Source: Anastrepha obliqua (taxonomy: Eukaryota; Arthropoda; Insecta; Diptera; Tephritidae). From it: a stretch of 64,000 nt of DNA. The stretch covers positions 67,846,501 to 67,910,500 of the forward strand of contig NC_072896.1 of NCBI RefSeq assembly GCF_027943255.1, written 5' to 3'. Position 1 is the first letter of the stretch. Each line of letters starts with the position of its first letter. Below are positions 23,690 through 34,620 of the stretch, piece after piece. The position numbers were made by a program, and so were the translations under genes. Under the pieces are notes generated by a model that was given only the letters and a program-made list of their open reading frames with translations, made no database searches and was not told where the DNA came from.

Positions 23690-25200
23690 TGCATTGCATT
23701 TTATGCTCTTATCAAAGAAAATAAAAACAAAAACATCCATATTGAGGTTTGATGAAAAGGTTAAAATCAATGTTGCTTTTTTGCTATAACCGAGGATATT
23801 TCTGCCTCCATTTCATATGAATCGCAAAAAATTACAAATACCAAATTTTCGGGACTACTAAATTTCGCGATCGGCATCCCTAGAAATTGATTTGTTTACA
23901 TGAAAGCTGAGTGATGTGAGATTAGTAGAGAGCTGTGCATATAAAGCTTTTGTATGTGGGTATTTACATATATCCATACATATGTAAATATGTACATCCA
24001 TATACATCTAAATTTACAATTGTTCATTCGCCCGTCAGCGGTTATAATTTGTGTCTACAAACACATATACATATAAATATTTGTATTTTGTATATGCACA
24101 TCTGCATAATGTACACGTACATATGTATACATACGAGTATATCTGTATCTACTCGTTTGTTTGAACCTTTCATGCTTTTGCCTACAACAAAATGACGCGC
24201 AAATGGCAACGAACTGGACATCAAATGTTGTAAACAACGAAATGCCAGTCTCTATTTACTCGGATTGTACACAGCGCAGCAGCAACAACAACAACAATAA
24301 AATTAGCAAAGCATTTTGTAACAACTTCAACCATCGTTTTAATGCCCTAATGACATGACCATTTTCGTTCTATGTACAAACATACGTACATACACATATA
24401 TGTAAAGATTTATATGCATATGCCACGTAAGTTCCATGGACATGCACACTTCAACGTTTGTAAATTTTTTAACGACTATAAAAATGAACAACTCACTTTT
24501 TATGCAAATTGGTATGACTTTTTGCAGCCATGAAAAAATGATGTTCCAAAGCGAATGACATTCAAGAAATGGGTTGAAATTGCTCAGCTTAAATGCGGAG
24601 TGGATTATAATTTTGTTAACTAGATATGCATGTACATATGTATCTGCATATGCAAAAATACGTTTATGTACATATGTACATGTGTTTATAAGTATGTGTT
24701 TTTGTATGTAAAAATTTCGTAAACTTGAACTATTAGCACGTAATTTTTCGGAATCAGAAGCAAACGAGTTTTCAACAAACGAAGCTGACTGTCAGACAGT
24801 GGATTAGAAAATTTTGGGTAAAGTAAAAATTCTGAATATTATCCGCTAGTTATGTTTAGTGAGCCATATCTCACGGCCCTTACGGCCGAGGCTAATGCTG
24901 CAAACAGTCACCGACGTAAACGCAGTCCCCTGTCAGCTGTTACAATGAGGACCCCATGTAAATGAAAAATAATTTCCCTTCTGTATCGTAGTATCGTAGA
25001 TTTTATCGCCAGATTATTGAAAATTCCTCTCAGGATTGCTCTCTCCCCACACAGTGTTGCCAAACAGTACATTTCGAAATCATTCACAAAATAAACTAGG
25101 AAAAACTTTAATTTTTGTTAAAATAACTTAAAAACAATGTTGAATAATGTTAATTATAGATAAATGAACTATTTGCATTTGCTGGTTTTTGGCTTTGGTT
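23690..25200. other. non-coding stretch rich in ACATATGTA microsatellites
   Basis: Repeated CATATGTACATA-type motifs (23935-24140, 24370-24430, 24620-24700) and a short CAACAACAACAA run (24281-24298). No frame shows a domain. Nothing else seen. Confidence 0.55.
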
Positions 25201-25202
25201 TA

Positions 25203-25926
25203 TTAAGGGGTTACATGGGTTTCGTCGGGTAAAAAAAGGCCTATTTTCAATATTTTTTTTTTTTCTATGTAAAAAATAATTTCTTTAATTCAAACTATAG
25301 ATACATATTTAAAGAATACTTTCTGAAATTTTCAAGAAAAAACAAAATTAAAACTCCTCCATTGTGACGTCATTTCCGGTGACCCCTCGAAAAAAGGTGC
25401 GTCCGCGTTGTCAGCATAACTCCTGACAGGATTATTGAAATTGAAAAAACAAACATAAGTGTTTTAGTTAAGACCATAAACTCGTGCTTGAACGAAGGAA
25501 AGAAAAAAAAGCAAAAATTGGAATTTTGGCAGACATTTTTCCAAAAAAATTAAAATTTCGGTGAAATTTGCTTGACATTTTGTTTTTTTTTAAAGGAGAG
25601 GTAATTGAAAACAAAATCCTTCGTTCAAGCACGAGTAAATTGTATTTCGAACACCTGTGTAAAATTTCATCAAGATTGGTTAAGCAGTTTTCGAGAACAT
25701 ATGGCAACCGAATTTGAAAATACGGTTCCGAGAAAAACGCGTTTAAAGTTTTGAGTAACAATAAAAGTGGCTTGGAGCGCACACATTCCAAAGGCTGTAT
25801 CTCCGAATTTATTATTCGGATCGACTTGAAAATTTAGGATAGTATTCCTGAGATGTTGTAGAAATTAATAAGCCAAAAAAAAATAAATCGATTTTTTGAA
25901 CCAACGAAACCCATGTAACCCCTTAA
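25203..25926. mobile_element. non-autonomous DNA transposon flanked by TTAA
   Basis: A 716-bp element (25207-25922) lies between TTAA at 25203-25206 and 25923-25926. The ends are inverted repeats of about 20 bases: GGGGTTACATGGGTTTCGTC and, reversed from the right, GGGGTTACATGGGTTTCGTT. TTAA target duplication is the mark of piggyBac-type transposition. The interior has no transposase and only short frames, so it depends on an enzyme from elsewhere. A decayed piggyBac gene lies 3.6 kb away at 20938-21629; no direct link can be shown. Confidence 0.85.
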
Positions 25927-26349
25927 ACAATGAAATATTGTAACTGATAACGCGGATGTGTCAAAAAGTGTGTAAGCAAAAATATCAATGGCAACATTGT
26001 GTACATACAACCAAACACATATACACACAAACCGATGTATTGTGTAAATATGTAACTAAAAGAACTCTCTAGGAGCTGCGGTGATGGACTACGTACGTCG
26101 GTGACTGTTTCCAGCATAAGGGCTGCGGTAAGGGACTACGATACGTCGGTCAGTATGCGCACTATAAGTCGAAAATCGTGATTTCGAGAAAACTTTCTCT
26201 GTAAAATCGTCTTTCAAAGGCACACCCAGATTTTGTTTCAAAATAAAACATATAAAAATTAGATTCTTACAGATTTCACTATTTTTATTCAACATATGGC
26301 TCTTACCAATTATATGTGAAAAATTATATCAATTCAATGTACACCATGA

Positions 26350-26585
26350 GCACTTCTACAGGTAAAATCTGCCAATCGATGCTGATGGTTGTTCAGCAAC
26401 ACTTTGCACTACAGCAGCTATGTTCTCAGCCAGCAACAGAACGTCCAGTTTTCAGTCTGCAAGTACTGCTTATATCCTCGACAGAACCAATTCACGAAAT
26501 TTTTTCACCAACCTTTGAATTGTCACTAATTCGGACGAATATTTCCACCAAAAAAATCACGAATTTTGCGTTTTCATAATAAGTT
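26350..26585 (-). pseudogene. DD41D-type transposase N-terminal remnant
   Basis: Minus-strand frames give SQRLVKKFRELV, a decayed linker, LKTGRSV and AENIAAVVQSVAEQPSASI. These parallel STLQRLVAKFETTGSVNN and SAKNIAAVRESVQQNPRQSV of the copy at 39988-40921. Catalytic motifs are absent and several shifts are needed. Probably a third lineage of the same family, because it shares only the conserved positions. Confidence 0.55.
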
Positions 26586-26823
26586 TCAATACTTTTAAAG
26601 CGTTATTCTATCGTGTAAAGTTGTACATCTGCTACTTGACAAATGTCAAAGTTGACATAAAAACAGGTTTCATCTAGGATTTTTTTTGAAGTGAAAACTT
26701 CTTTAGAATCGTTGGGAGTGATTTGAGAAAAAGTGAAACGAAAAAAGCGACACTCTTGGCTACGAATATTACATATACACGTAGCGACGAACTAAATAAC
26801 TTTTAGGCCAGCGCCGACAGCAT

Positions 26824-26888
26824 GGCACGATAGCCGAGCGGCTAGCAATGTGAGCTTCCGATCCAAAATCCTTGGTTCGAATCACAAG
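26824..26888 (+). repeat. tRNA-like (A box / B box) sequence, probably a SINE head
   Basis: GGCACGATAGCCGAGCGGCT carries a good A box (TAGCCGAGCGG, 26831-26841) and, 32 bases on, a perfect-looking B box (GGTTCGAATCA, 26874-26884). Both are spaced as in a tRNA gene. The 3' half of the acceptor stem does not pair with the 5' end, so it is not a functional tRNA. An A-rich then T-rich stretch follows, and then a minus-strand SINE copy. It differs from the head of the main SINE family and may be a second family. Confidence 0.55.
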
Positions 26889-26932
26889 AAAAAAATTTTT
26901 TTATACAGTTATTTTATTTTATTTTATGATAT

Positions 26933-27114
26933 GTTTATGAGGAGCTTTTTTTCATGGCAGAAATACACTCGGTGTTTTGCCATTGCCTGCTGAGGGGTGA
27001 GCGCTATTAGAAAAATAGTTTTCCTTAATTTTGGTGTTTTCACCGAGATTCGAACTGACGTTCTCTCTGTGAATTCTGAATAGTAGTCACGCACCAACCC
27101 ATTCGGCTACGGCG
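26933..27114 (-). mobile_element. tRNA-derived SINE, truncated copy
   Basis: The minus strand holds the head (A-box-like TAGCCGAATGG at about 27099-27109, B box in the reversed GATTCGAAC at about 27047) and about 110 bases of body. It stops at TCATAAACATAT, inside the body, so the distal third seen in the other copies is missing. Confidence 0.78.
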
Positions 27115-27245
27115 TTTGTTTAATTTTACTGATGCAAAAATGAGAAAAAATATATGAATAAAGTTTGCTTACTGTTTACACATTTTCCAAAGGTGACGGA
27201 GAACCAAAAAAAAAGTCGATTTTCAAACAAATACGAGTGCATATG

Positions 27246-27361
27246 TGTAATTGTGTTAGAGTTTCGGTCACGCCCCAGCAAAACCTGCGTGCATATGTGT
27301 TTGTAACATTCAAAAAAATGTAATTGTGTTAGAGTTTCGGTCACGCAGGTTTTGCTGGGGA
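27246..27361. repeat. short direct repeat with inverted segment
   Basis: A unit starting AATTGTGTTAGAGTTTCGGT and ending CACGC occurs twice (about 27247 and 27320). After the first copy comes CCCAGCAAAACCTGCGTG; after the second comes its exact reverse complement CACGCAGGTTTTGCTGGG. The two copies thus differ by an inversion of the following segment. It lies just upstream of the Helitron-like frame and may be part of that element's end. Confidence 0.6.
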
Positions 27362-27433
27362 CGCTCATAATAGCAACCGCGTGTGTATTTTTATATTCGT
27401 AAATATTTTCATTTTTAAATATTTACTGCAATT

Positions 27434-27795
27434 ATGCCGAAAAATAATGCAGAAAAGTGTCGTGAATATCAACAGAAAAAAAAATCAATAAATAGCATCA
27501 CGGAATTCATTCACGAAAATTTAATAAAGTATACACCAGAAGTATCGCGGATACTTAGAAAAGATTACAATAAAGTTCCAATGATTTTAAGTGGCGATTT
27601 TAACGTAAATTTTGCATTGGACACAGCGGTTCCTTTAATTGACGTTCTCAATCGACAACACGATCAAAAACAACCATTGACGCGGTATTTCAAAGACATG
27701 TTGACAACATCGAAACCAAAGCATTTGTATCATATTTTAGCTATCATAAGCCACTCGTATCATTTGTTGAAATTGAAAACATTGAGGATGAATAA
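27434..27795 (+). pseudogene. Helitron/Helentron-type endonuclease remnant
   Basis: The ATG at 27434 starts MPKNNAEKCREYQQKKK, a basic leader like those of insect Helitron proteins. The sequence then jumps to a C-terminal endonuclease-exonuclease-phosphatase segment: KVPMILSGDFNVNF (GDFN motif, about 27567-27608). A frameshift near 27665 follows, then in the second frame SKTTIDAVFQRHVDNIETKA and FVSYFSYHKPLVSFVEIENI, stopping at 27793-27795. The first frame stays open to 27853 but loses homology. Replication-initiator and helicase domains are missing, so this is an internally deleted copy. The family assignment is by memory of similar proteins. Confidence 0.6.
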
Positions 27796-27926
27796 TAATA
27801 AAATGAAGAAAATAAAATATGAACTTTATAGCAATATTATAATGAACCTATAATTATCTTGCTCCTAATGCTGCTTTCGTCTTATTCTCTCTCAGTTTGT
27901 TTTACGGAAGGTTTCACTTCTATCGC

Positions 27927-27941
27927 GTCTAACCGTTAGAC
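27927..27941. terminator. short hairpin, possible Helitron-type 3' end signal
   Basis: GTCTAACCGTTAGAC is a perfect 6-bp stem with a 3-base loop, about 130 bases after the endonuclease stop codon. Helitrons carry a short hairpin close to the 3' end. No canonical CTRR end directly follows, so the role is uncertain. Confidence 0.3.
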
Positions 27942-29169
27942 TGGTGTTTTTTTTAAATATTTTTGTAATGAATTTCTTAATTTCAAAAAAAAATAGGTGG
28001 CGCCACCAATTAAAATTATGTGGCAATGCCATACCAGAACATTTATTTTGTTTAAAAACCATTATTTGACACTTATATCTCAATTTCGAAGAAAATTCGT
28101 GATAGGTAGCTATTTTCGCAATAAAATATGGGTGGCAACACTAAAAAAAACGTTTTGGAATACATTTTTCTTAAAGATATTTGCCCTGATACCCATGCTG
28201 TAATACTGGTGAACATTTTTAAGAAAATTATCTCTTTTTAATTCAAACATGTGGCAGCATCCCACTAAAATTAATGTTACACACAAACCCTCTACGACCT
28301 ATAAGACTTCCAACGCTTTAAAAAATTTTTAAATTTGAGCAGTAGTTCGTCTTCGCTGTTTCGAAGAAATTTTTATTGATTTCTTTAAGTTTTTTGTTTA
28401 TAGCTTATAAACTCCTGCAGTATTACATAGTAAGTTGTTGCGAGCATGTCTTAGAAGGTATACGAGTTTGTTTGGACACATCAGGTGTCACCGTGTTCCA
28501 GATATTACCAATATGATTATTTGTAATTCGATTTATTTCACACTCGGGATATTTCTTAACTATTTAAAAGAATGTTTCTGGAAAGACCGTGCCCGCTAAA
28601 ATGGATATTTATAGAAATCTTATTACTAGACTGATTTATTTTAGTTCAAGGTTTTTACTTTGAATGTTCCCTAAACACTTCCAAGAATCTGCAATACTTC
28701 CGATTTCGTTTTTACTTGAAAATAATATATATGTGATATGATAAGAACAAGGTTAAAGAAAGTTCAGTTCTAGGATCCCATCTGCTATTTTTCTGAATAG
28801 CTACCATCCCTTCTGGAGTGGTAAACCTTTTTGCTGATTTTTTAAAGCAAATTATGTTAGTGATAAATCTGTTTCAAACTGGTTAAGTCCTTTAGATGCT
28901 ATTTCATCTCTAAACTTAGAGTACTTGTGTTATAATCAGCAATTAAAAGTGTCATTCAACTATCTAAAATTATCAATTCCAATTATCGATTTTAAAATGT
29001 AATCTAATGCATTAAATAATAAATCCTTTCGATTGTAATTTACTCTTATTAATTATGCAATCCTGCGGATATAATCTGACATAACATGTCCACATGTCAA
29101 CTCATGAATTTTAATAAAGTAGTTGCAGTTTAGCCAGCCAACGCTTCGGTCTTATTTTTGCTGTTTGAG

Positions 29170-30480
29170 TCTATTATTGGAAGATGTTGAGGAGAGTATT
29201 TTAGCTCTAAAACCCTCCACAGAAACAGATGATGTTGGTTTTTCAGTTGTTCTTCTCTAACATTGTTCTGCTCTTGCTCTGTTCCGCAAATTAATTTGTA
29301 ATAAATCGTTAACCTCAAGTGTCTTAAACGATGCGTGGAATATGACAGATGTTAGTCCAATTTTTAAAGGTGATAAAAACATGATAAAATTGTCAAAGGA
29401 AAGATATATTTATACTATATTTTCCAACTAAATGTATCATATCAGGTAGGTCCACAATTTCCAATCTAGCCGCTATCACCGAATACTGCGTCGCAAGTTT
29501 CTCGTTGCAGCAATAACTCAATAAAGTATCGGGTTTTCACCCAGTTTTTCTAGATTGACTGTGATCTTACTTAAATAATAGACATTATATAATTTCTATT
29601 GATGTTATCCCGTCTTCCCCTTTTTTTGCGTCCCCTGGTGTACCTCAAATAAAGGGTTTTTCAATTGGCGCGGGTCGCCCTGTGGCAGCGATTTTTTTTT
29701 GGTGACATCTGTCAAATCTTTTGTTTATTATTCAGTTGTTTATGCCAAATCATCATGGCAAGTTACACGATTGAACAGCCCGTTCAAATGATAAAACTTT
29801 ATTATAAAAATAAGTGTTCATTAACGCAAACGTTGCGCGCATTGCGCCCATTTTTCGGTAGACGTGGTGGCCCTTACAATTTCTTATGGCCCATATTGAA
29901 CCATATGGACCTAGACGACATGCTTCAATCTGCTGATGAAATGAAAGATCAAGGCTTTGTTTTTAATGCACGTTTTACCTCCCTTGATCATATACACTTT
30001 TCTCTATCTAAAGCATACTTTATGTTTGGCTTTATAAGAAGGAATAGCTCGAACTTTGCGGACTCTATCCACTCAAGTTGTTATTTACTGCTTTTGTTCG
30101 ATCTACATTAGAATATGCCTTGTTTATTTGGGGTCTTACCACAAATTCTCTATTAACATAATTGAACGAGTACAAAAAGTTTTTCTTAAGTATGCTCTCT
30201 CTTCTCCTAATTTCTCTTATCTTATCCCATCATATTAATCCCGCTTACTTCTAATTAATATTAAACAACTAGAAAGAAGAAGATCGATTTTTCCGCTGTC
30301 TTTCTTGTTTAATAAATATTATTAAGGGTGAAATTGACTGCTCCACTCTTGAAATGATTAAATTCTTGGTCCCTACCAGGTCTTTACGTAATAAATATCC
30401 ATTCTATTTTCATAGGGCAAAACCAATTATGCCTGCAATGCTCCTATTGCTCGCTGTCTCCATGGACTCAATGAGGTCTC
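29170..30480 (+). pseudogene. jockey-like LINE ORF2, interrupted by a DD41D fragment
   Basis: Left of the interruption: LEDVEESILALKPSTETDD, LTSSVLNDAWNMTDVSPIFK (about 29300-29370), SLAAITEYCVASFSLQQ (about 29465) and SPFFASPGVPQ, which breaks off at 29648. These are reverse transcriptase segments. Right of it, from 29932: SADEMKDQGFVFNARFTSLD, HFSLSKAYFMFGFIRRNS, STLEYALFIWGL, IERVQKVFLKYALSS and LERRRSIF. The palm segment with the catalytic YxDD box is missing at the junction. Multiple stops and shifts. The order of motifs fits jockey-clade elements. Confidence 0.8.
29650..29931 (+). mobile_element. DD41D mariner-like fragment inside the LINE
   Basis: Starts at 29652 after a TA with AAGGGTTTTTCAATTGGCGC, the terminal repeat whose reverse complement closes the copy at 40919. 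The 5' UTR and the protein start MASYTIEQPVQMIKLYYKNK, ..LRALRPFFGRRGGP follow. The sequence then jumps directly (about 29877) to NFLWPILNHMDLDDM, skipping most of the gene, and ends at 29931. The right inverted repeat is missing, so the right boundary is a deletion shared with the LINE. Confidence 0.82.
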
Positions 30481-30489
30481 GAGGTTTAT

Positions 30490-31990
30490 GTTTTTCTGCT
30501 TTCCGTCTATAAGTTTTACTTTAAAATCAATTGCTATTTTCGTATTTAAAAGAAAATTGCATTTTATTGTAGTTTTTATACTAATTATTTAAGCACTCAC
30601 ATTAGCATACAATTTAAAATGCTAGAGATTTTGCAATAAAAAGTATTGTTGTTTTGGATATAAGGAAAACTTTAATTAAACCAAAAATTTCTTGGATCCG
30701 GTTGTGTTATGCTATTTGTGGTGTACATCTTTATTTTACTCTACTCAGTATTATCCTTTTTTTATTGAAAAAATGTTAATTTACGAAAAGGGTTTCAATA
30801 GACGGGTAAGTAGTTTAAAGAGGGATTTAAATGTTCCAATTGTCCATTTTCTGCCTTAACCAGTTAACAAACAGAAATGCAACTAATTCGTGTGAGTAAA
30901 TTAAAAAGAAAAATTAATTGCAATTACCACCCGAAAAACAATAAAGCGTTATACTAATTAGTGGGTGTTATTGAGAGTTAACCTCTTAATGAACTAATTA
31001 GCTGAGGATTAAAGAATTATCTATCAGAACTGAACAAAGGATGCGAGACATTAACAAAAGCAAAGAATATGAAGATGAAAGCGTTTGCAGTAAAAGGTGT
31101 TTCCGTAGGCGAGCGGCAGTAGCGAAAGGCACCTACAGGAACTGCACACAATGTAGCACACATTTATACATACGTATATACATACCTACATACATACATA
31201 CGTAAATGAAGTATGAGCATGTGTGTTCAGAAACTTTTAGGAGATCAGATAAGGTAAAAGTAAATTTCAAGGCGGTTAATCTATTTAAATGCACTAAATA
31301 GCATAGGACAATAAAAACTGGATGAATGGTTAGTGAAGACCTGAATAGCTCCATGCTCGAATGCACAGATTTACGGATAGAGAGGCTCAGTAAGCGAAAG
31401 AATGCAACAAAATGCGGCTGGTGGTACAAAAATAAATGAAAAATTCAACTAATTGCGAAGAGAAATCACTGCAGAAATAAGAATGCGGAATTTCGGTGCA
31501 AAGCGGAGAATAAAGAACCAAGGGGCAATGAGAGCGAGCAGGCGATCGAAGTGAGAAGAGACAGACTATTTAAAAGAAACTACATATAACGCTAACGCAT
31601 GAATGTACTTGTGGATGTATGTACGTGTGTACATGAGTATATTAGTAGGTGCAACATCGGCCGCAATGATTGTAACGGTAGCTGTAAATCCGATTGTGTG
31701 TGGAGCGAGACATGCATTAGCCGCTTAAGGATACCGCTTACGAGCACTCATGGAAATACACATACATATGAATATGTGTGAGTTTGGCGGCAAATGTTCA
31801 AAAGTGAAAAGTAAAATTATAACTTGTACAACATCCCTTAAGCTGGTAATACCCTAAACCTTTTGAACTTTACAAGCGAAAATGAGGTTAGCAAAATATT
31901 TTCATAAACCTGCACGAACAATCAAATAGATAAACAAAACTTGCAAACAGTTAACTACTAGGTAATGGAGAATTCAAAAAATTGCATTGT
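30490..31990. other. non-coding stretch, nothing recognised
   Basis: AT-rich sequence with a TACATACATACA microsatellite (31165-31200). A 98-codon minus-strand frame (31133-31429) shows no domain and includes translated microsatellite. Nothing supported as a gene. Confidence 0.55.
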
Positions 31991-32230
31991 ATATACAGTG
32001 TCGGCCAAAAACTCAAGGATCAGTTAATACATTTTTGGAATATCGTATTTTTTGCTAAAACGATATTTATAAGGAGGAAATTTTAAAGCATGGTAAAAAG
32101 TAGAAACCCTGTTATTCTTGTTGACACTTGCACATCTATTAGACCAAGAGAATATTAAATTACACTGTGCTCGGATTTTCCACTTTTTTCGGGCAAAGTT
32201 TTGATAGTTGATTTGTTTTTGATTTACCAA

Positions 32231-32581
32231 AGGCCTTCTCAATTTAATGGCGTCAGACTGGATCCAGTTTTCGAGAGATTCGGCAAAAACGAAGGACGCC
32301 ATTAAATTAAAAAATCAGAGAGGACCTTGGTCGCGTGCAAAATTTTCGCAAAATTGTTTTAAAACTGAAGACGTTATCTACGAAAAAATTAAAATTAAAG
32401 CAAGAAGACAAACAGAAAGAAGACAAAAATTAAAAAACAACATTAACTTTTATTGCAATATTTTGTGCATTAAATATTATAAGATTTAAATGGTGTACAG
32501 TTTCAAAAATTATAATGTAAGATTGTTTATAATTGGACCCAATCTGACAAAACGGTCTACGCCATTAAATTGAGAAGGCCT
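32231..32581. mobile_element. fold-back (MITE-like) element, 351 bp
   Basis: The ends are a perfect 23-base inverted repeat beginning AGGCCTTCTCAATTTAATGG. After a 13-base gap on one side the symmetry resumes (left CAGACTGGATCCA, right, reversed, CAGATTGGGTCCA). A third, related block in inverted orientation lies inside at about 32293-32325 (ACGCCATTAAATT), so the left third can also fold alone. No transposase is encoded. The flanks show no clear target duplication, leaving the superfamily open. Confidence 0.72.
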
Positions 32582-33279
32582 CTAATTTTGAACTTGCGAT
32601 ATCTCTTGCCAGACCACTTTTGCGACTTGATACAGATCGTCCATGGTCTTGGAAGGACGATAAGTTGTGCATTAGCTTAAAATCATTATTATTATAAAAA
32701 AAAAAATCTAAAGATAAATGGAAAATCAATCAAGAATTTGTCTTTTACATCGGAAATTTTCAATAGGAAACAGAGAACAACACAACTTTTTTTTTACAAC
32801 TGCAGCGGGATCAATACGAATAACTAATTCATTTCATATAGGTATATCCTAGAGTTCATTGATAATTTAGTTTTCAAATTAGTTATACTAAGATGGCGAC
32901 GGAGAGACTCAACTTCTATGAATGAATTAAATGCGTTCTGAGTATAAACCACCACACCAAATGAAGCTGAGAATATTCGAGAGGCTGTGGTTGGACAAAT
33001 TCTGCCACTGCAATTATGTTCAAACATTCCTCGAGTGGTCCTCACTTAACTCGGTATGTGGGTAATTGGCAGTGCCATCTCCTTAAACTTCATTTTCAGC
33101 CCTGCAGCTTCTGGATGTTGTCCCGCCTTCCGGCGTGTGTTCTATATAATAGGCAGGATACGAGCCTCCCAACATCAGGATCAAGCCTCGTAACACCACT
33201 GTAAATAGTGATGGCAAATGTTCCTATTTATCGCACCTATTGGAGAGAGGATTCAGTCCTCGCTAGAAGTCATCAAGCA

Positions 33280-34620
33280 ACTTTTTCTGGCCAGTTCAGC
33301 GGCAATTTCAATTCTGGGCTTGTTTCGATGACACGGAACTCATTGCTAAACAGAACCGATTTGGTGGTGAAGAGCAGCAAGGTTATATGAACAAAAGTGA
33401 AGACGCGCTCATTCTGAAGGCGCGCATAGTTCCCTTTTAAGCTTATACACTTCGCACTACGCTGTTTTAGTTTGTTGATTCCTCCCGCACAATACAATTT
33501 GTCCAAATCTGACAAATAGCTCCTCTTCAATCACCTCCTCATTTGAATAAAATCTTTTTCCCGCCAGCCATTTCTTTAAAATAGGAAACAAATAGTAATC
33601 CAAGAGATCAAAGGGAGCTAAATCTGGATCTGGCGAATAGGAGGCTCCGTTTGCTTTTAATTGGGAGGGATTTTTACCTGGCGAGTGCCACTCTCAACGC
33701 ATAACCAACTATCCTGACTTGCTTCGCCTTCTCACGCTGGCTCGCTCCCGATGAGCTGCTTGGATTATACGCAGAGAAGTCGTTCTGGCAACTACCAAGG
33801 TAATGGCAATCAGTGACTTTTTCCACTTGTACGGCCTTCTCCAGCCTAGAAATCAAAAGGAAAATTTCTCTTGCCAACAAGTGCTACTTTGGACTATGTA
33901 GGCAGTGGAGTAGTGAATTCCTCACTGTACAAAGAAAACTAACACTCTACAAGGCTCTCATCCTGCCCGTCTTAACGTATGGTGCAGAAGCTTGGACTAT
34001 GACAATATCCGATGAGGCGGCACTTGAAGTGTTTGAGAGAAAAATTCTACGGAAGATCTTTGGAGCTTTGCACGTTGACGACGGCGAATATGGAGGCGGT
34101 GGAACGAAGAGATGTACGAGCTTTACGACGACATAGATATAGCCCAGCGAATAAGGATCCAGCGGCTACGTTGGCTGGGTCATATCGTATGAATGGATAC
34201 AATTTCTCCGGCTCAGAAAGTACTCGATGAGGTACCAGTTCGTGGTAACAGAAGAACGGTAAGGCCTCTTCTGCATTGGAAAGATTGGATGGAGAAGGAC
34301 TAGACTTCCCTTGGTGTGTCCAGCTGGCGTCGGTTAGCACGACTGGCTTCGGTGAACCCAGCCGAAGTCGGGTAAGTGGCTATCGCGCCAACAAAAAAGA
34401 AGAAGAGAAACGAATCAGAACCCTATTTCCATTAATTTTGTGTCCACAACTGCTGAGCTGTGAGCTGGCGCGTTGTCGTGACCGAAAAAGGAAAACCACT
34501 CGACTTCCTTGATTTAAACGAATGCCAAACAAAAATAATGTTCTTCGAAGAGATGATATTAACTATACATAACCTCGATACGCGGCAGTAGTCCCACCTC
34601 TCTGACTTTGTCATTAAATC
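33280..34620 (-). pseudogene. mariner transposase interrupted by an RTE-like LINE
   Basis: On the minus strand, 34620-34425 reads VEWFSFFGHDNAPAHSSAVV with DTKLM, the second catalytic block (HDNAPAH). The gene continues only at 33680 with SYSPDPDLAPFDLLDYYLFP (third Asp) and LKKWLAGKRFYSNEEVIEE, then LSDLDKLYCAGGINKLKQRS and KCISLKGNYARL, ending near 33415. Between these parts lies plus-strand LINE sequence (33700-34405). A related C-terminus is at 43885-44085. Stops and shifts abound; no terminal repeats assigned. Confidence 0.75.
33700..34405 (+). pseudogene. RTE-like LINE C-terminus inserted in a mariner
   Basis: The frame reads SLEIKRKISLANKCYFGLCR, then LTVQRKLTLYKALILPVLTY, GAEAWTMTISDEAALEVFER and KILRKIFGAL, and after a shift near 34090 WNEEMYELYDDIDIAQRIRI, QRLRWLGHIV, DWMEKD and ASVNPAEVG. 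This is the standard thumb and C-terminal order of a widespread insect LINE group. It ends with AAAAAAGAAGAAGAGAAA (about 34390-34407), a simple-repeat 3' tail. Polymerase motifs are lost by 5' truncation. The neighbours on both sides belong to one minus-strand mariner. Confidence 0.82.

Noticed and set aside
26824..26888. Functional tRNA gene
   Set aside because: A and B boxes are present but the acceptor ends do not pair and no clear anticodon stem forms.
31996..32030. Tc1-type terminal repeat (CAGTGTCGGCCAAAAACTC)
   Set aside because: It resembles a Tc1-type end, but no matching inverted copy or transposase was found nearby, so no element could be drawn.
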